From positions 2,852,001-2,916,000 of the forward strand of contig NZ_CP095045.1 of the NCBI RefSeq assembly GCF_022919155.1: a stretch of 64,000 nt of DNA, in the 5' to 3' direction. How positions within the stretch are numbered: position 1 is the first letter of the stretch; each line of letters opens with the position of its first letter. This stretch comes from Leucobacter allii (GTDB lineage Bacteria; Actinomycetota; Actinomycetes; Actinomycetales; Microbacteriaceae). The notes below the pieces were generated by a model that worked only from the letters and a program-made list of their open reading frames with translations, did not search any database and was not told the DNA's origin. This document shows positions 43,021 through 51,838 of this stretch, one piece after another. The position numbers and the translations under genes are program-made.

Positions 43021-44346
43021 TCAGCGGAGGATCTCCGCGAGGGCTCCCGCGACCCGCAGCAGGCCGCGATCGGCGTGCCGGGGCCCCTCGAGCGAGACCC
43101 CGACCGGCGCGCGGCCCGGGTCCCGTCCCGCCGCGGGCAGGGTGACGACCGGCTGCCCCGAAACCGAACCCGGGTTCAGATTGCGGGTGCCGACGGCGAA
43201 GACGGACTCGTCGGCCCCGAGCTCGGCGGTGCGCTCGGCACCCAGCCGCGGGGCCGTGATCGGCGTCGTCGGGTAGAGCAGCCCCTGCACCCCGCTCGTC
43301 GCGAACATCGCGTCGTATCGCGCCTGCAGCGCCGAGCGCGCGACGAGCGCCTCGGCGTAGTGCTCCGAGCGGGCCCCCGCCCGTACCGACTCGCGCAGGG
43401 CCTCCCCGACCTCGTCGAGCGCCACGCCCTCCAGAAGCTCGCCGAAGCGCAAGGGTCGCGGCAGACCCGCGAGGTACTCGGTGAGCTCGCGCGCGATCTC
43501 GAAGAACTCGATCTCGTGCCCGCATCTCCGTTCGATCTCGTGCAGCTCCTCGGTCTCGATCCGGATCAGCGTCACGGAACCCGACGCTCGGAGCCGGTCC
43601 AGGCTCTCCTCCCAGGCGCGGCGCACCGGATCGGCGAGACGGCGGGTGAACGTCGCATCTGCGTCGGGGACGCCGATGCGGATCCGGGCTCCGCTCGTGA
43701 GCCGCAGCGCCTCGTCCGAGGGCGGCCGGCGGTCGCCCACCGCGACCGCGTCGACCGCCGCCAGGCGACCGACGGAGTCCGCGATGACCCCCACCGTGTC
43801 GCGGGTGCGGGAGAGCGGGACGACGCCCCCGACCGGCCAGCGGCCGGTCGTCGGACGGAGCCCGAAGACGCCGCACCAGGCTGCGGGAATCGAGATGGAG
43901 CCGCCCGTATCGGTGCCGATCGCGAACGGTACGATCCCGGCGGCGACCGCCGCCCCGGAACCGCCCGAGGAGCCTCCGGGCGAGCGCTCGGGATCGGCCG
44001 GGTTCCGGCATGCCGGAAAGGCGGCCGCGCTCGTCGTGATCCCGAGCGCGAGCTCGTGGGTGCTCGTCTTCCCGATGAGCTCGGCTCCGGCGGCGATCAG
44101 CCGGCTCAGCACCGGGTTGTCGCGCGAGCGATGCGTTCCGAGGAGCGCGGGGGTGTTGCCGGTCGTCGGCAGCGCACGGGTGTCGAGCGTGTCCTTCGCC
44201 GCGAAGGGCGCTCCCCCGAGCGGACCGCCGCTCGGAGGAGCGCCCGAAGCCGGGCGGGCATCGGTCACGGCCACGAAGATGCCCCGCGCGTCGCCGCGCG
44301 CGAGGTCGCGCGCACGACGCGCGCTCCAGGCCTCGCCCTGTTCCAT
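43021..44346 (-). CDS. amidase-signature-family hydrolase
   Basis: 441 residues. Catalytic Lys in PFAAKDT (residue about 52), cis-Ser in PGGSSGGSGAAVAAG and nucleophile Ser in GTDTGGSISIP. The family hydrolyses amides, ureas and indole-acetamides. Last gene of the RidA-headed run, 19 nt after the NCS1 permease. Confidence 0.9.
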   Translation of the reverse strand: MEQGEAWSARRARDLARGDARGIFVAVTDARPASGAPPSGGPLGGAPFAAKDTLDTRALPTTGNTPALLGTHRSRDNPVLSRLIAAGAELIGKTSTHELALGITTSAAAFPACRNPADPERSPGGSSGGSGAAVAAGIVPFAIGTDTGGSISIPAAWCGVFGLRPTTGRWPVGGVVPLSRTRDTVGVIADSVGRLAAVDAVAVGDRRPPSDEALRLTSGARIRIGVPDADATFTRRLADPVRRAWEESLDRLRASGSVTLIRIETEELHEIERRCGHEIEFFEIARELTEYLAGLPRPLRFGELLEGVALDEVGEALRESVRAGARSEHYAEALVARSALQARYDAMFATSGVQGLLYPTTPITAPRLGAERTAELGADESVFAVGTRNLNPGSVSGQPVVTLPAAGRDPGRAPVGVSLEGPRHADRGLLRVAGALAEILR

Positions 44347-44365
44347 GCCGGCGACGCTCGCCGTT

Positions 44366-45775
44366 TCAGACGGCGGCGGGCGTCGCCGAACGCTCGACGG
44401 CCCGCTGGATGACGTAGTAGACCGGGCAGATCACGACGAGGCCGACGATCCAGGAGATGTCGACGCCGCCGAGCGCTTCGCCCACCGGCCCCGTGTAGAG
44501 CGCCGTGACCATGAACGGGACCTGGATCACGGCCCCGAGGATGTAGCAGATGATCGCGACCCAGTTGAAGCGCCCGTACTGGCCGCCGTCCTGCCGGAAG
44601 AAGTCCTCCACCCGGTACTCGCCGTGCTTCACGAGGTAGTAGTCGACGAGGTTGATCGCCGTCCACGGTACGAGCACGTACAGCAGGAGCGCGAGGAAGT
44701 TGGAGTAGTAGACGAGGAAGTCGTCGGCTCCGACGAGCGCCAGGACCAGCGAGAGGGCGAAGATGATGACGGCGGTCACGGCGCGCGTGCCCGCGCGGGG
44801 CTTCCAGCTCGGACGGAACGTCTGCACGACGGTCAGCGTCGAGAGCACCCCGCAGTAGAGGTTCATCGAGTTCGTGGCCGCGACGCCGAGCGAGAAGATC
44901 CCGACGATGATGATCGTGAGCGGCTGCAGCAGGACGCCCATGCCCCCGACCACATCGTCCGGATTCATATTCGCGGCGATCAGCTTCGCGCCGACGAGCG
45001 CGCCGAGGAACATCGGCAGCGAGGCGCCGAGCACGCAGCCCCAGTACGACGACCAGAACGCCTGCTTGGAACCGATGCCCTTGGGGAGATAGCGGGAGTA
45101 GTCCGACACGTAGGGCGCGTAGGCGATCTGCCAGAGCGCCGCGACGGAGATCGTCCCCATGAAGCCGCTCCAGTTGAAGCCGCCGATCGCGGTGGTCGCG
45201 CCGTCGCCCGGCGAGTTGACGATCAGCAGGAAGAATGCGACGACGAGCGCGAGGCCCGAGACGACGCTGAGGATCTTCGTGTACGCGTGGATCAGCCGGT
45301 ATCCGTAGATCGTCGCGATGACGCTCACGATGCCGATGATCACGATGCCCGCGCCCACCGGAAGGCCCGGCACGATGGTGGCGAGCGCCTGACCGCCGAG
45401 GACGAGATTGGCCGCGAAGAAGCCGATGTACATGAGCACCGTGACGATGACCACCAGGAGCGATCCGTACGAGCCGAACTGGCCGCGCGTCTGCACCATC
45501 TGGGGCACGCCGAGCTGAGGGCCCTGGGCGGAGTGCAGAGCCATGAAGACGGCGCCGACGAGCTGGCCGATGGCGATCGCGAGGATGCCGCTCCAGAAGT
45601 CGAGGCCGAACAGCGTCGTGGCGAGCGCGCCCGTCACGATGGTCAGCACCATGATGTTGGACCCGAACCAGATGGTGAACAGGTCGCGGGCCTTGCCATG
45701 GCGCTCGTCGAGCGGGATGGGCTGGATCGTCTTGTCCTCGATGGTGGGGACCTGACCGTGCGTCGTTGCAGTCAT
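44366..45775 (-). CDS. NCS1-family nucleobase/hydantoin-type permease
   Basis: 469 residues with about 12 membrane segments. NCS1 features: IQPIPLDERHGKARDLFTIWFGSNIM at the N-terminus, GLDFWSGILAIAIGQLVG, and LGVPQMVQTRGQFGSYGS. Family members import cytosine, allantoin, hydantoins or thiamine. Next to an amidase and M20 hydrolase, the cargo is probably an N-heterocycle or cyclic amide; inference. Confidence 0.9.
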   Translation of the reverse strand: MTATTHGQVPTIEDKTIQPIPLDERHGKARDLFTIWFGSNIMVLTIVTGALATTLFGLDFWSGILAIAIGQLVGAVFMALHSAQGPQLGVPQMVQTRGQFGSYGSLLVVIVTVLMYIGFFAANLVLGGQALATIVPGLPVGAGIVIIGIVSVIATIYGYRLIHAYTKILSVVSGLALVVAFFLLIVNSPGDGATTAIGGFNWSGFMGTISVAALWQIAYAPYVSDYSRYLPKGIGSKQAFWSSYWGCVLGASLPMFLGALVGAKLIAANMNPDDVVGGMGVLLQPLTIIIVGIFSLGVAATNSMNLYCGVLSTLTVVQTFRPSWKPRAGTRAVTAVIIFALSLVLALVGADDFLVYYSNFLALLLYVLVPWTAINLVDYYLVKHGEYRVEDFFRQDGGQYGRFNWVAIICYILGAVIQVPFMVTALYTGPVGEALGGVDISWIVGLVVICPVYYVIQRAVERSATPAAV

Positions 45776-45808
45776 GAGCGAGATCTTTCGAGCAGCAGCG
45801 GTTCCGAC

Positions 45809-46579
45809 CTACTTGGTCAGGAATCCGCCGTCGATGGGCAGGGAGACACCGGTGATGAAGCCGGCGTCGTCGGAGAGGAGGAAGGCGATGCCTGCGGCGA
45901 TCTCCTCGGGCCGGGCGAGCCGCCCGAACGGGATCGGGGCGGCGAGCTCCGCCTTCGCGGCCTCGAGCTCGGCGCCTTCCACGCCGAGGAGCCCGGCGAT
46001 GAGCGGTGTGTCGCAGTCGGACGGGAGGACCGCGTTGACTCGCACGCGATCGCTCGCGTGCTGCACCGCCATCTGTCGGGTGAGGTTGATCACGGCGCCC
46101 TTGGACGCCGCGTAGCCGCACTCGTCGGGGTTCGCGACCATGCCGAACACCGAGGCGATGTTCACGACCGAGCCGCCGCCCGCCGCGATGATCTGCGGAA
46201 TGGCGTACTTGCCCGTGAGGAAGATGCTCTTCACGTTGACCGCCATGGTGGTGTCCCAGGCCGCCTCGCTGCACTCGACCACGCCGCCCTCGCCGAGCGC
46301 GACGCCGGCGCAATTGACGAGGAAGTGGAGTGCGCCGAAGTCGGCGACCAGCTTCGAGACCCCGGCCTCGACCTGCTCGGCGCTCGTGACGTCGGCGACG
46401 ATCGCGGTCGCCTCGCCTCCCGCCGCCCGGATCTCCTCGACGACGGAGCGCGCCGACTCCTCGCGCAGGTCGACGACGCCGATCCTCGCGCCTTCGCGCG
46501 CCAGGCGGAGCGACACCTGCCGCCCGATCCCGGAGCCTCCGCCGGTGACGAAAGCGACCTTCTCAGTCAGACCGTTCAT
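45809..46579 (-). CDS. short-chain dehydrogenase/reductase (FabG-like)
   Basis: 256 residues. TGGGSGIGRQ (residues 12-21), VVDLRE (NAD preference), NCAGVA, NIASVFG with catalytic Ser, YAASKGAV and the C-terminal PIDGGF. Oxidises or reduces an alcohol/ketone intermediate of the cluster. 33 nt before the permease. Confidence 0.9.
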   Translation of the reverse strand: MNGLTEKVAFVTGGGSGIGRQVSLRLAREGARIGVVDLREESARSVVEEIRAAGGEATAIVADVTSAEQVEAGVSKLVADFGALHFLVNCAGVALGEGGVVECSEAAWDTTMAVNVKSIFLTGKYAIPQIIAAGGGSVVNIASVFGMVANPDECGYAASKGAVINLTRQMAVQHASDRVRVNAVLPSDCDTPLIAGLLGVEGAELEAAKAELAAPIPFGRLARPEEIAAGIAFLLSDDAGFITGVSLPIDGGFLTK

Positions 46580-46708
46580 GTTCGTGTCCTTGTCCTCTCA
46601 GTGCTGCTGCGCACCTGACCGGAAGTCCCGGTCGGTACTGGCCCGCTGATGCGCGGGCGGGGTGTGATGGATGGATCCCGGCGTGCGGGGGTCGTGGCGG
46701 CGGACGCC

Positions 46709-48199
46709 CTACCCCCACTGCATCCAGGTCGTCTTGTAGTCGGTGTAGTTCTCGAGTGCGTGGACCGAGAGATCGCGCCCGAAGCCGGACTGTTTGAAGC
46801 CCCCGAACGGCGTGGTGAATCCGAGCGCATCGACCGTGTTCACCGAGACGGTGCCGGCGACGAGCCGCTGGGACACCCGGTGGGCGCGGGCCAGCGACCC
46901 CGTCCACAGGGACGCGGCGAGACCGTAGGGGGTCTCGTTGGCGCGCGCGACGGCCTCATCCTCGGAATCGAAGGGGGCGACGACCGCAACGGGACCGAAG
47001 ATCTCGCGCGTGTGCACCTCGTGATCCGCCGGGACGTCGGTCACGATGGTCGGCTCGATGAACGCCCGCGACCCGTTGATCTCGGGGCGCGTCCCTCCCG
47101 CCGCGATCGTGCCGTCGCGGCGGGCGCGCTCGATCGTCGCCCACACCGTGTCGGCGTGCGCCTCGGACACGAGTGCGCCGATACCGGTCTCCGGGTCGAG
47201 CGGGTCGCCCGGCGCGTACGCCCGCGCGGCCTCGGCGTACAGCTCCAGGAACTCCGGGTACACCGAGCGTTCGACGAAGATCCGCGAGTTCGCCGAGCAG
47301 ACCTCCCCCTGGTTGTAGAAGCTGCCGAAGGCGGCCTTCTGCGCGGCGAGGCGCAGGTCGTCGCAATCGGCGAAGATCAGATTCGAGCTCTTGCCCCCGG
47401 CCTCGAGTGCCAGGCGCTTCATATTGGATTGCCCGGCGTACTGCTGCAGCTGCTTCGCCACCTCGGTGGAGCCCGTGAACGCGAGCATGTCGACGTCCTC
47501 GTGCAGCGCGAGGGAGCGCCCCACGGCGGAGCCGCGTCCCGTGACGACGTTGAGCACGCCGGCGGGGATCCCGGCCCGGATCGCGAGCTCGGCGAGGAGC
47601 AGCGTCGAGTGCGAGGCCTCCACCGGCGGTTTCACGACGACGGAGTTGCCCGCGGCGAGCGCCGGGGCGAGCTTCCAGGTCGCGATCTCGAGGGGGTAGT
47701 TCCACGCGACGATCACGGCGACGACGCCGAGCGCCTCGCGCGTCACGAGCGCGGTCGACCCCGGAGGGGTCACCGGGATGAGGTCCTCGGCCTTCTCGAT
47801 CGCCTCGCCGTAGAAGCGGTAGAGCGCGGCCGATCCCGGCGCGTCTATGGCGGCCGCCTCGCGCACGGGCTTGCCCATGTCGAGGGAGTCGAAGAGCGCG
47901 AGCTCGTCGGCGTGCTCCTCGATGAGCCCGGCGAAGGCGAGCAGGCGCTCGCGGCGGAAGCCGGCGCCGGCGCGCGACCACTCGCCGGCCTCGTAGGCGG
48001 CCCGGGCCGCGGCGACGGCCGCATCCACGTCCTCCTGCCCGCAGGCGTGGATCTGCGAGACCACCTCCCCGGTCGCAGGATTCGTCTTGGCGATCGTCTC
48101 GCCGGAGCGGGCGGCGACGCGGACACCGCCGATCACCGGGCGACCGTCGAACTCCATCGCCGCCGCTGCGGCCTTCCACTCGTCGTAACTGCGCGTCAT
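46709..48199 (-). CDS. NAD(P)-dependent aldehyde dehydrogenase (PuuC-like)
   Basis: 496 residues from ATG 48199, overlapping the M20 stop (ATGA). Motifs: WNYPLEIATWKLAPALAAGNSVVVKP, FTGSTEVAKQ, catalytic Glu in LEAGGKSSN and the region of nucleophile Cys NQGEVCSANSRIFVE, with PFGGFKQSGFGRD at the end. Closest in style to gamma-glutamyl-aminobutyraldehyde and betaine aldehyde dehydrogenases. A 129-nt gap separates it from the SDR. Confidence 0.92.
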   Translation of the reverse strand: MTRSYDEWKAAAAAMEFDGRPVIGGVRVAARSGETIAKTNPATGEVVSQIHACGQEDVDAAVAAARAAYEAGEWSRAGAGFRRERLLAFAGLIEEHADELALFDSLDMGKPVREAAAIDAPGSAALYRFYGEAIEKAEDLIPVTPPGSTALVTREALGVVAVIVAWNYPLEIATWKLAPALAAGNSVVVKPPVEASHSTLLLAELAIRAGIPAGVLNVVTGRGSAVGRSLALHEDVDMLAFTGSTEVAKQLQQYAGQSNMKRLALEAGGKSSNLIFADCDDLRLAAQKAAFGSFYNQGEVCSANSRIFVERSVYPEFLELYAEAARAYAPGDPLDPETGIGALVSEAHADTVWATIERARRDGTIAAGGTRPEINGSRAFIEPTIVTDVPADHEVHTREIFGPVAVVAPFDSEDEAVARANETPYGLAASLWTGSLARAHRVSQRLVAGTVSVNTVDALGFTTPFGGFKQSGFGRDLSVHALENYTDYKTTWMQWG

Positions 48200-49392
48200 C
48201 GTGTGCTCGCTTTCCTGTCGTCTCGTGCGCCGCGGTCGAGCGCGACATCGAGGGCCGTCCACGCCAGGGCGGTCGCCCCGTCCCGGAGCGTGCGCTCGGC
48301 CGTCTCGCCGACGCAGGCGTCGGCGAATGCCGGCTGGTGGTTGCTGGCGTCGCCGCCGACGCCGATGTAGGGATGGATCGCGTCGACGACGAGCGAGACG
48401 TTCCCCATGTCCGTGGACGCCCGGTTCATCGTCGCGGCGATCGGATCGACGTCGAAGTCGCGGCCCAGCGCACGCGCGTTGGCGCGGTAGCGGGCGAGCG
48501 CCTCCTCGTCGGTGCGCATCTCCGAGTAGCGCTTGCTCTCCGGCGTCACGGTGAGCTCGGCACCGCTCGCGAGTGCGCCCGCCTCGAAGCACTTGAGCAC
48601 CCGGTCCTCGAGCTCGCGGAGCTGCTCAAGACTCTCGGCGCGCACGTACCAGCGCCCCTCGGTACGCTCGGGGATCGCGTTGGGCGCCTCGCCGCCGCGG
48701 GTCTGCACCCCGTGGACGCGGACGCCCGCGGGGAGCTGCTGACGCAGGAGCGCGATGGCGGTCTGCGCGACGACGAAGGCGTCGTTGGCGTTCACGCCGC
48801 GCTCCGGGTAGGCGGCGGCGTGCGCCGCCCGTCCGTCGTAGCGGATGTGCCAGTGCGCGACGGCGAAGGGCCGCGCCTCGGCGACGTCGACGGGGGCGGG
48901 GTGGGCCATCAGCGCGAAGTCGAGCCCGGTGAACGCGCCGCGCTCGAGCAGCTCGATCTTGCCGCCGCCGCCCTCCTCGGCCGGGGTGCCGATGACCTCG
49001 ACCGAGATCCCGAGCTCGGCTGAGACCGCCGCGAGCGCGATCGCGCCGCCGACGGACATGGCCGAGATGAGATTGTGCCCGCAGGCGTGGCCGAGCCCGG
49101 GGAGCGCGTCGTACTCGGCGAGGAAGCCGACGGTGAATCCGGGTGCGGCGGGCGCGGCGAACGTGGCGCGGAACGCCGTCTCGAGCCCGAGATAGGGCTG
49201 CTCGACGACGAAGCCGTGCTCGGCGAGCACCCCCGCGACCGCGGCGGAGGAGCGGTGCTCCTGCCAGCCGGTCTCGGGGTCGGCGTGGAGCGCGTTCGAC
49301 AGCGCGACGAGTTCCGCGTCGACGGTGCCGCGGCGCTCGGCGATGCTCCGCTTCAGCGCATCGCGGTCGACGCCGGGCCGCGCATCACTCAT
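48196..49392 (-). CDS. M20-family amidohydrolase (AbgB/peptidase M20D-like)
   Basis: 398 residues from ATG 49392. Metal site LPGLGHACGHNLISAM, catalytic region GTPAEEGGGGKIELLERG, and a dimerisation domain with GRAAHAAAYPERGVNANDA. Members remove acyl or aminobenzoyl groups from amides. Overlaps its neighbours by 8 nt (DUF1028) and 4 nt (aldehyde dehydrogenase), so strongly coupled. Confidence 0.92.
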   Translation of the reverse strand: MSDARPGVDRDALKRSIAERRGTVDAELVALSNALHADPETGWQEHRSSAAVAGVLAEHGFVVEQPYLGLETAFRATFAAPAAPGFTVGFLAEYDALPGLGHACGHNLISAMSVGGAIALAAVSAELGISVEVIGTPAEEGGGGKIELLERGAFTGLDFALMAHPAPVDVAEARPFAVAHWHIRYDGRAAHAAAYPERGVNANDAFVVAQTAIALLRQQLPAGVRVHGVQTRGGEAPNAIPERTEGRWYVRAESLEQLRELEDRVLKCFEAGALASGAELTVTPESKRYSEMRTDEEALARYRANARALGRDFDVDPIAATMNRASTDMGNVSLVVDAIHPYIGVGGDASNHQPAFADACVGETAERTLRDGATALAWTALDVALDRGARDDRKASTR

Positions 49393-50062
49393 CGCCTGGC
49401 ACCCCGTAGGAGGGGGCCTCCGCCGGCCGCAGGCCGCGACGGGTGTAGTCGTCCCGCTGCGGGAGCCAGGCGTCGAGCGCCCGTCCGAGTTCGCCGATGG
49501 GGTCCTCCGACCAGTCCACGCGGAGATCGGTGACCCGCCAGCCGGCATCGGCGACGACCGCGATGCCCGCGGAGTGCACCGGCCCCTCCTCGCCGCCCGC
49601 CGCGACGGCGGCGCGGAGCGCCGCGAGCAGGCGCTCCTCGATCCGCCCCGAGGCGGAGAGGCCGGTGTCGACGAGGGCGTCGAGCACGGCGGGGCTCGCG
49701 AGCATGTTCCCGCCCGCGACCGCGTTCTCCCGGACTGCGGAGCCGAAGATTCCGAGCGCGCGGCCGCCGGAGAAGACGGCTGCGCGCCCCTCGGCGTCGA
49801 GGACGAGCAGCTGACGATAGTCGATCGTCTCGGGATCGGCTCCGGCGACGACGGCGTCGAGCGCGCCCTCCGCGCTCGCACCGGAGCGCAGCGCGTCGAT
49901 CAGGCGCGGGCCGAGGCGCGGGTCCGTCACGTTCTGCGAGTGCGCCCCGCCGATCCCGTCCGCGAGGTTCACGCAGCGGGCCGCGACGGCGGGCGAGGAC
50001 GAGGAGATCGCCGAGCCGAACTCACCGGTCGCCGGGTCGCGGAGGATGAGGGAGAAGGTCAT
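49385..50062 (-). CDS. DUF1028 family protein (putative Ntn-type hydrolase)
   Basis: 225 residues from ATG 50062, overlapping ridA by ATGA. MTFSLILRDPATGEFGSAISSSSPAVAARCV...GGAHSQN is the DUF1028 N-terminal signature, with NAVAGNM-like ENAVAGGNML in the middle. The family is often next to RidA and M20 genes. An Ntn-hydrolase role is suggested by the fold but unproven. Confidence 0.88.
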   Translation of the reverse strand: MTFSLILRDPATGEFGSAISSSSPAVAARCVNLADGIGGAHSQNVTDPRLGPRLIDALRSGASAEGALDAVVAGADPETIDYRQLLVLDAEGRAAVFSGGRALGIFGSAVRENAVAGGNMLASPAVLDALVDTGLSASGRIEERLLAALRAAVAAGGEEGPVHSAGIAVVADAGWRVTDLRVDWSEDPIGELGRALDAWLPQRDDYTRRGLRPAEAPSYGVPGDE

Positions 50063-50490
50063 GCCTCGGCCCGCTCGCTGATCACGGCGGTGGCGTCGAT
50101 CTCGACGAGCCATTCGGGGCGGGCAAGCGCCTGGACGACGATCCCGGTCGAGACCGGGTGGACGCCGCGCAGGTACGCGCCCATCGTGCGGTACACCTCC
50201 TCGCGGTACCGGGGATCGATGAGGTAGACCGTCACCTTCACGATGTCCTCGAGCCGGCTGCCCGCCTCCTCGAGGAGCATCTTGATGTTCTCCATCGCGC
50301 GGACGGTCTGCGCCGCGACGTCGCCGATGCCCACGGACTCCCGGGTATCGAGATCCTGACCGATCTGGCCCCGGAGATACACGACGCCGTTCGCCACGAC
50401 CGCCTGGCAGAGGTCGTTGTCGAGGTTCTGCTCCGGGTAGGTCTCCCGGGTGTTGAACTTCCTCAGTCGCACGTGGGTCGTCTCGGTCAC
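50059..50490 (-). CDS. RidA-family imine/enamine deaminase-like protein
   Basis: 143 residues from GTG 50490 with GGAGGA upstream. YLRGQIGQD...VAAQTVRAMENIKMLLEEAGSRLEDIVKVTVYLIDPRYRE is the RidA/YjgF pattern; the Arg that in RidA holds the substrate carboxylate is plausibly retained near the C-terminus (VEIDATAVI end). Hydrolyses reactive imines made by the cluster's oxidases; inference. First gene of the operon, facing LysR. Confidence 0.9.
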   Translation of the reverse strand: MTETTHVRLRKFNTRETYPEQNLDNDLCQAVVANGVVYLRGQIGQDLDTRESVGIGDVAAQTVRAMENIKMLLEEAGSRLEDIVKVTVYLIDPRYREEVYRTMGAYLRGVHPVSTGIVVQALARPEWLVEIDATAVISERAEA

Positions 50491-50587
50491 GGGTCCTCCT
50501 CCTCGAGCTGCGCGGATGCGCGGATGGGTCAGCACCATTGTCGAGAGCCTCGTTTCATCTGTAAAATAGTGAAAAGTTACTCATATC

Positions 50588-50602
50588 ATCTAATAAACAG
50601 AT
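50588..50602. promoter_or_regulatory. LysR-type T-N11-A box in the ridA/lysR divergent region
   Basis: ATCTAATAAACAGAT is an ATCT/AGAT dyad with T50589-N11-A50601. It lies in a 50-bp AT-rich island (50555-50605) within an otherwise GC-rich 156-bp gap; an outer ATCTGT/ACAGAT pair (50557 and 50597) frames the island. Confidence 0.6.
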
Positions 50603-50646
50603 TTCCCGTCGATGACGACGGCCGCCGCCGAACGAGGAGCGCGCTC

Positions 50647-51600
50647 ATGGTCCAACGGTTCCCCGTCACGCTGACCCAGCTGGTCTACTTCACGGAGTGC
50701 GCGAAATCGCTGAACATGACCGCGGCGAGCCAGGAGCTGCACGTCGCGCAGTCCGCCGTCTCGACGGCCATCACCCAGCTCGAGCGCTCCCTCGGCGCAT
50801 CGCTCTTCATCCGCCAGCACTCCAAGGGGCTCATCCTGACGTCCGCCGGCGAAACCCTGCTGCGAGACGCCCAGGGCATCTTCGGCGCGCTCACCGACGC
50901 CATCGACACGATCCGCGCCGACCAGCACCACGTGCGCGGCTCCGTGACCGTCGCCTGCTTCAACACGCTCTCCCCCTTCATGCTCCCGCAGCTGCTCGGC
51001 GGCCTGCGCGAGACCCATCCCGAACTCGAGGTCGAGCTCATCGAGGGCGATCACGACGCCTGCCTCTCCGCGCTTCGGGGCGGCAGGGCGGAGATCGCGA
51101 TCACCTACGATCTGCCGGGCGGCGACGGCATCGCCCGCACGGTCATGGCCGAGTTCCGCCCGCACGTCATCGTCCATCCCGGGCACCCCCTCGCCGACGC
51201 GGGCACCGTCGCGCTGCGCCAGCTCGCGGACGACCCCTTCGTGCTCCTCGATCTGCCGAGCAGCAGCGACTACTTCCTCGCGATCCTGCGCGACGCGGGG
51301 ATCGCCCCGAACATCCGGTATCGCAGCGCGAGCTACGAGACGGTGCGCGCCATGGTCTCGACCGGCCTCGGCTACTCGATCCTCAACCAGCGCCCGCGCA
51401 CGACGGAGACCTACACCGGCGACCGCACCGTCGCGCTCGAGATCGCGGACGACGCGCCGAGTCTCAGCGTGGAGATCGCCTCACTCGCGCAGGTGAGGCG
51501 CTCGAGCCGCGCACGGGCCGTCGAGGAGGCCGTGCGCGCCCTGCTCGCCGATCCGGCCCACCCCGCCGCGCCCATCGTGCCGGCGTCCTCCGCCGGGTGA
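50647..51600 (+). CDS. LysR-family transcriptional regulator
   Basis: 317 residues. Helix-turn-helix LTQLVYFTECAKSLNMTAASQELHVAQSAVSTAITQLERSLGASLFIR at residues 9-57, then a type 2 periplasmic-like effector domain (GSVTVACFNTLSPFMLPQLLGGL). Divergent from ridA and just upstream of the flavin monooxygenase; very likely controls both through T-N11-A sites. Confidence 0.9.
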   Translation: MVQRFPVTLTQLVYFTECAKSLNMTAASQELHVAQSAVSTAITQLERSLGASLFIRQHSKGLILTSAGETLLRDAQGIFGALTDAIDTIRADQHHVRGSVTVACFNTLSPFMLPQLLGGLRETHPELEVELIEGDHDACLSALRGGRAEIAITYDLPGGDGIARTVMAEFRPHVIVHPGHPLADAGTVALRQLADDPFVLLDLPSSSDYFLAILRDAGIAPNIRYRSASYETVRAMVSTGLGYSILNQRPRTTETYTGDRTVALEIADDAPSLSVEIASLAQVRRSSRARAVEEAVRALLADPAHPAAPIVPASSAG

Positions 51601-51657
51601 CCCGGGCGGAGGCGCGCGATCAGGCCGTCGGACGGCCGCGAATGGCATGCATTCTCC

Positions 51658-51693
51658 AGATGCACATCTGCCTTGCCATCAGTTGATCTGATG
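51658..51693. promoter_or_regulatory. two dyads incl. a LysR-type T-N11-A box upstream of the monooxygenase
   Basis: CATCAG-TTGAT-CTGATG (51677-51693) is a perfect 6+6 dyad with T51679-N11-A51691. AGATG-CA-CATCT (51658-51669) is a second perfect dyad 8 bp before it. They sit in the 238-bp gap between the LysR gene and the monooxygenase, in which I see no gene. Confidence 0.6.
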
Positions 51694-51838
51694 CAGTTCA
51701 CCGCGAACAACTATTGGCGCCGGGCACGCCGCGTGGGGTTTGCTGGGGGCGTCCGGAGCGGATCAGCCGCTCCGCGGCGCGCGGTCCCGGCCCGATGCCC
51801 GGCCGCGCCAGCTGTCGTCACGAGCGGAGAAGAAACGT

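Noticed and set aside
50557..50602. AT-rich island before ridA as foreign DNA or an attachment site
   Set aside because: Only about 50 bp, located exactly in a divergent promoter region with a T-N11-A box, and flanking genes have the same composition as the rest.
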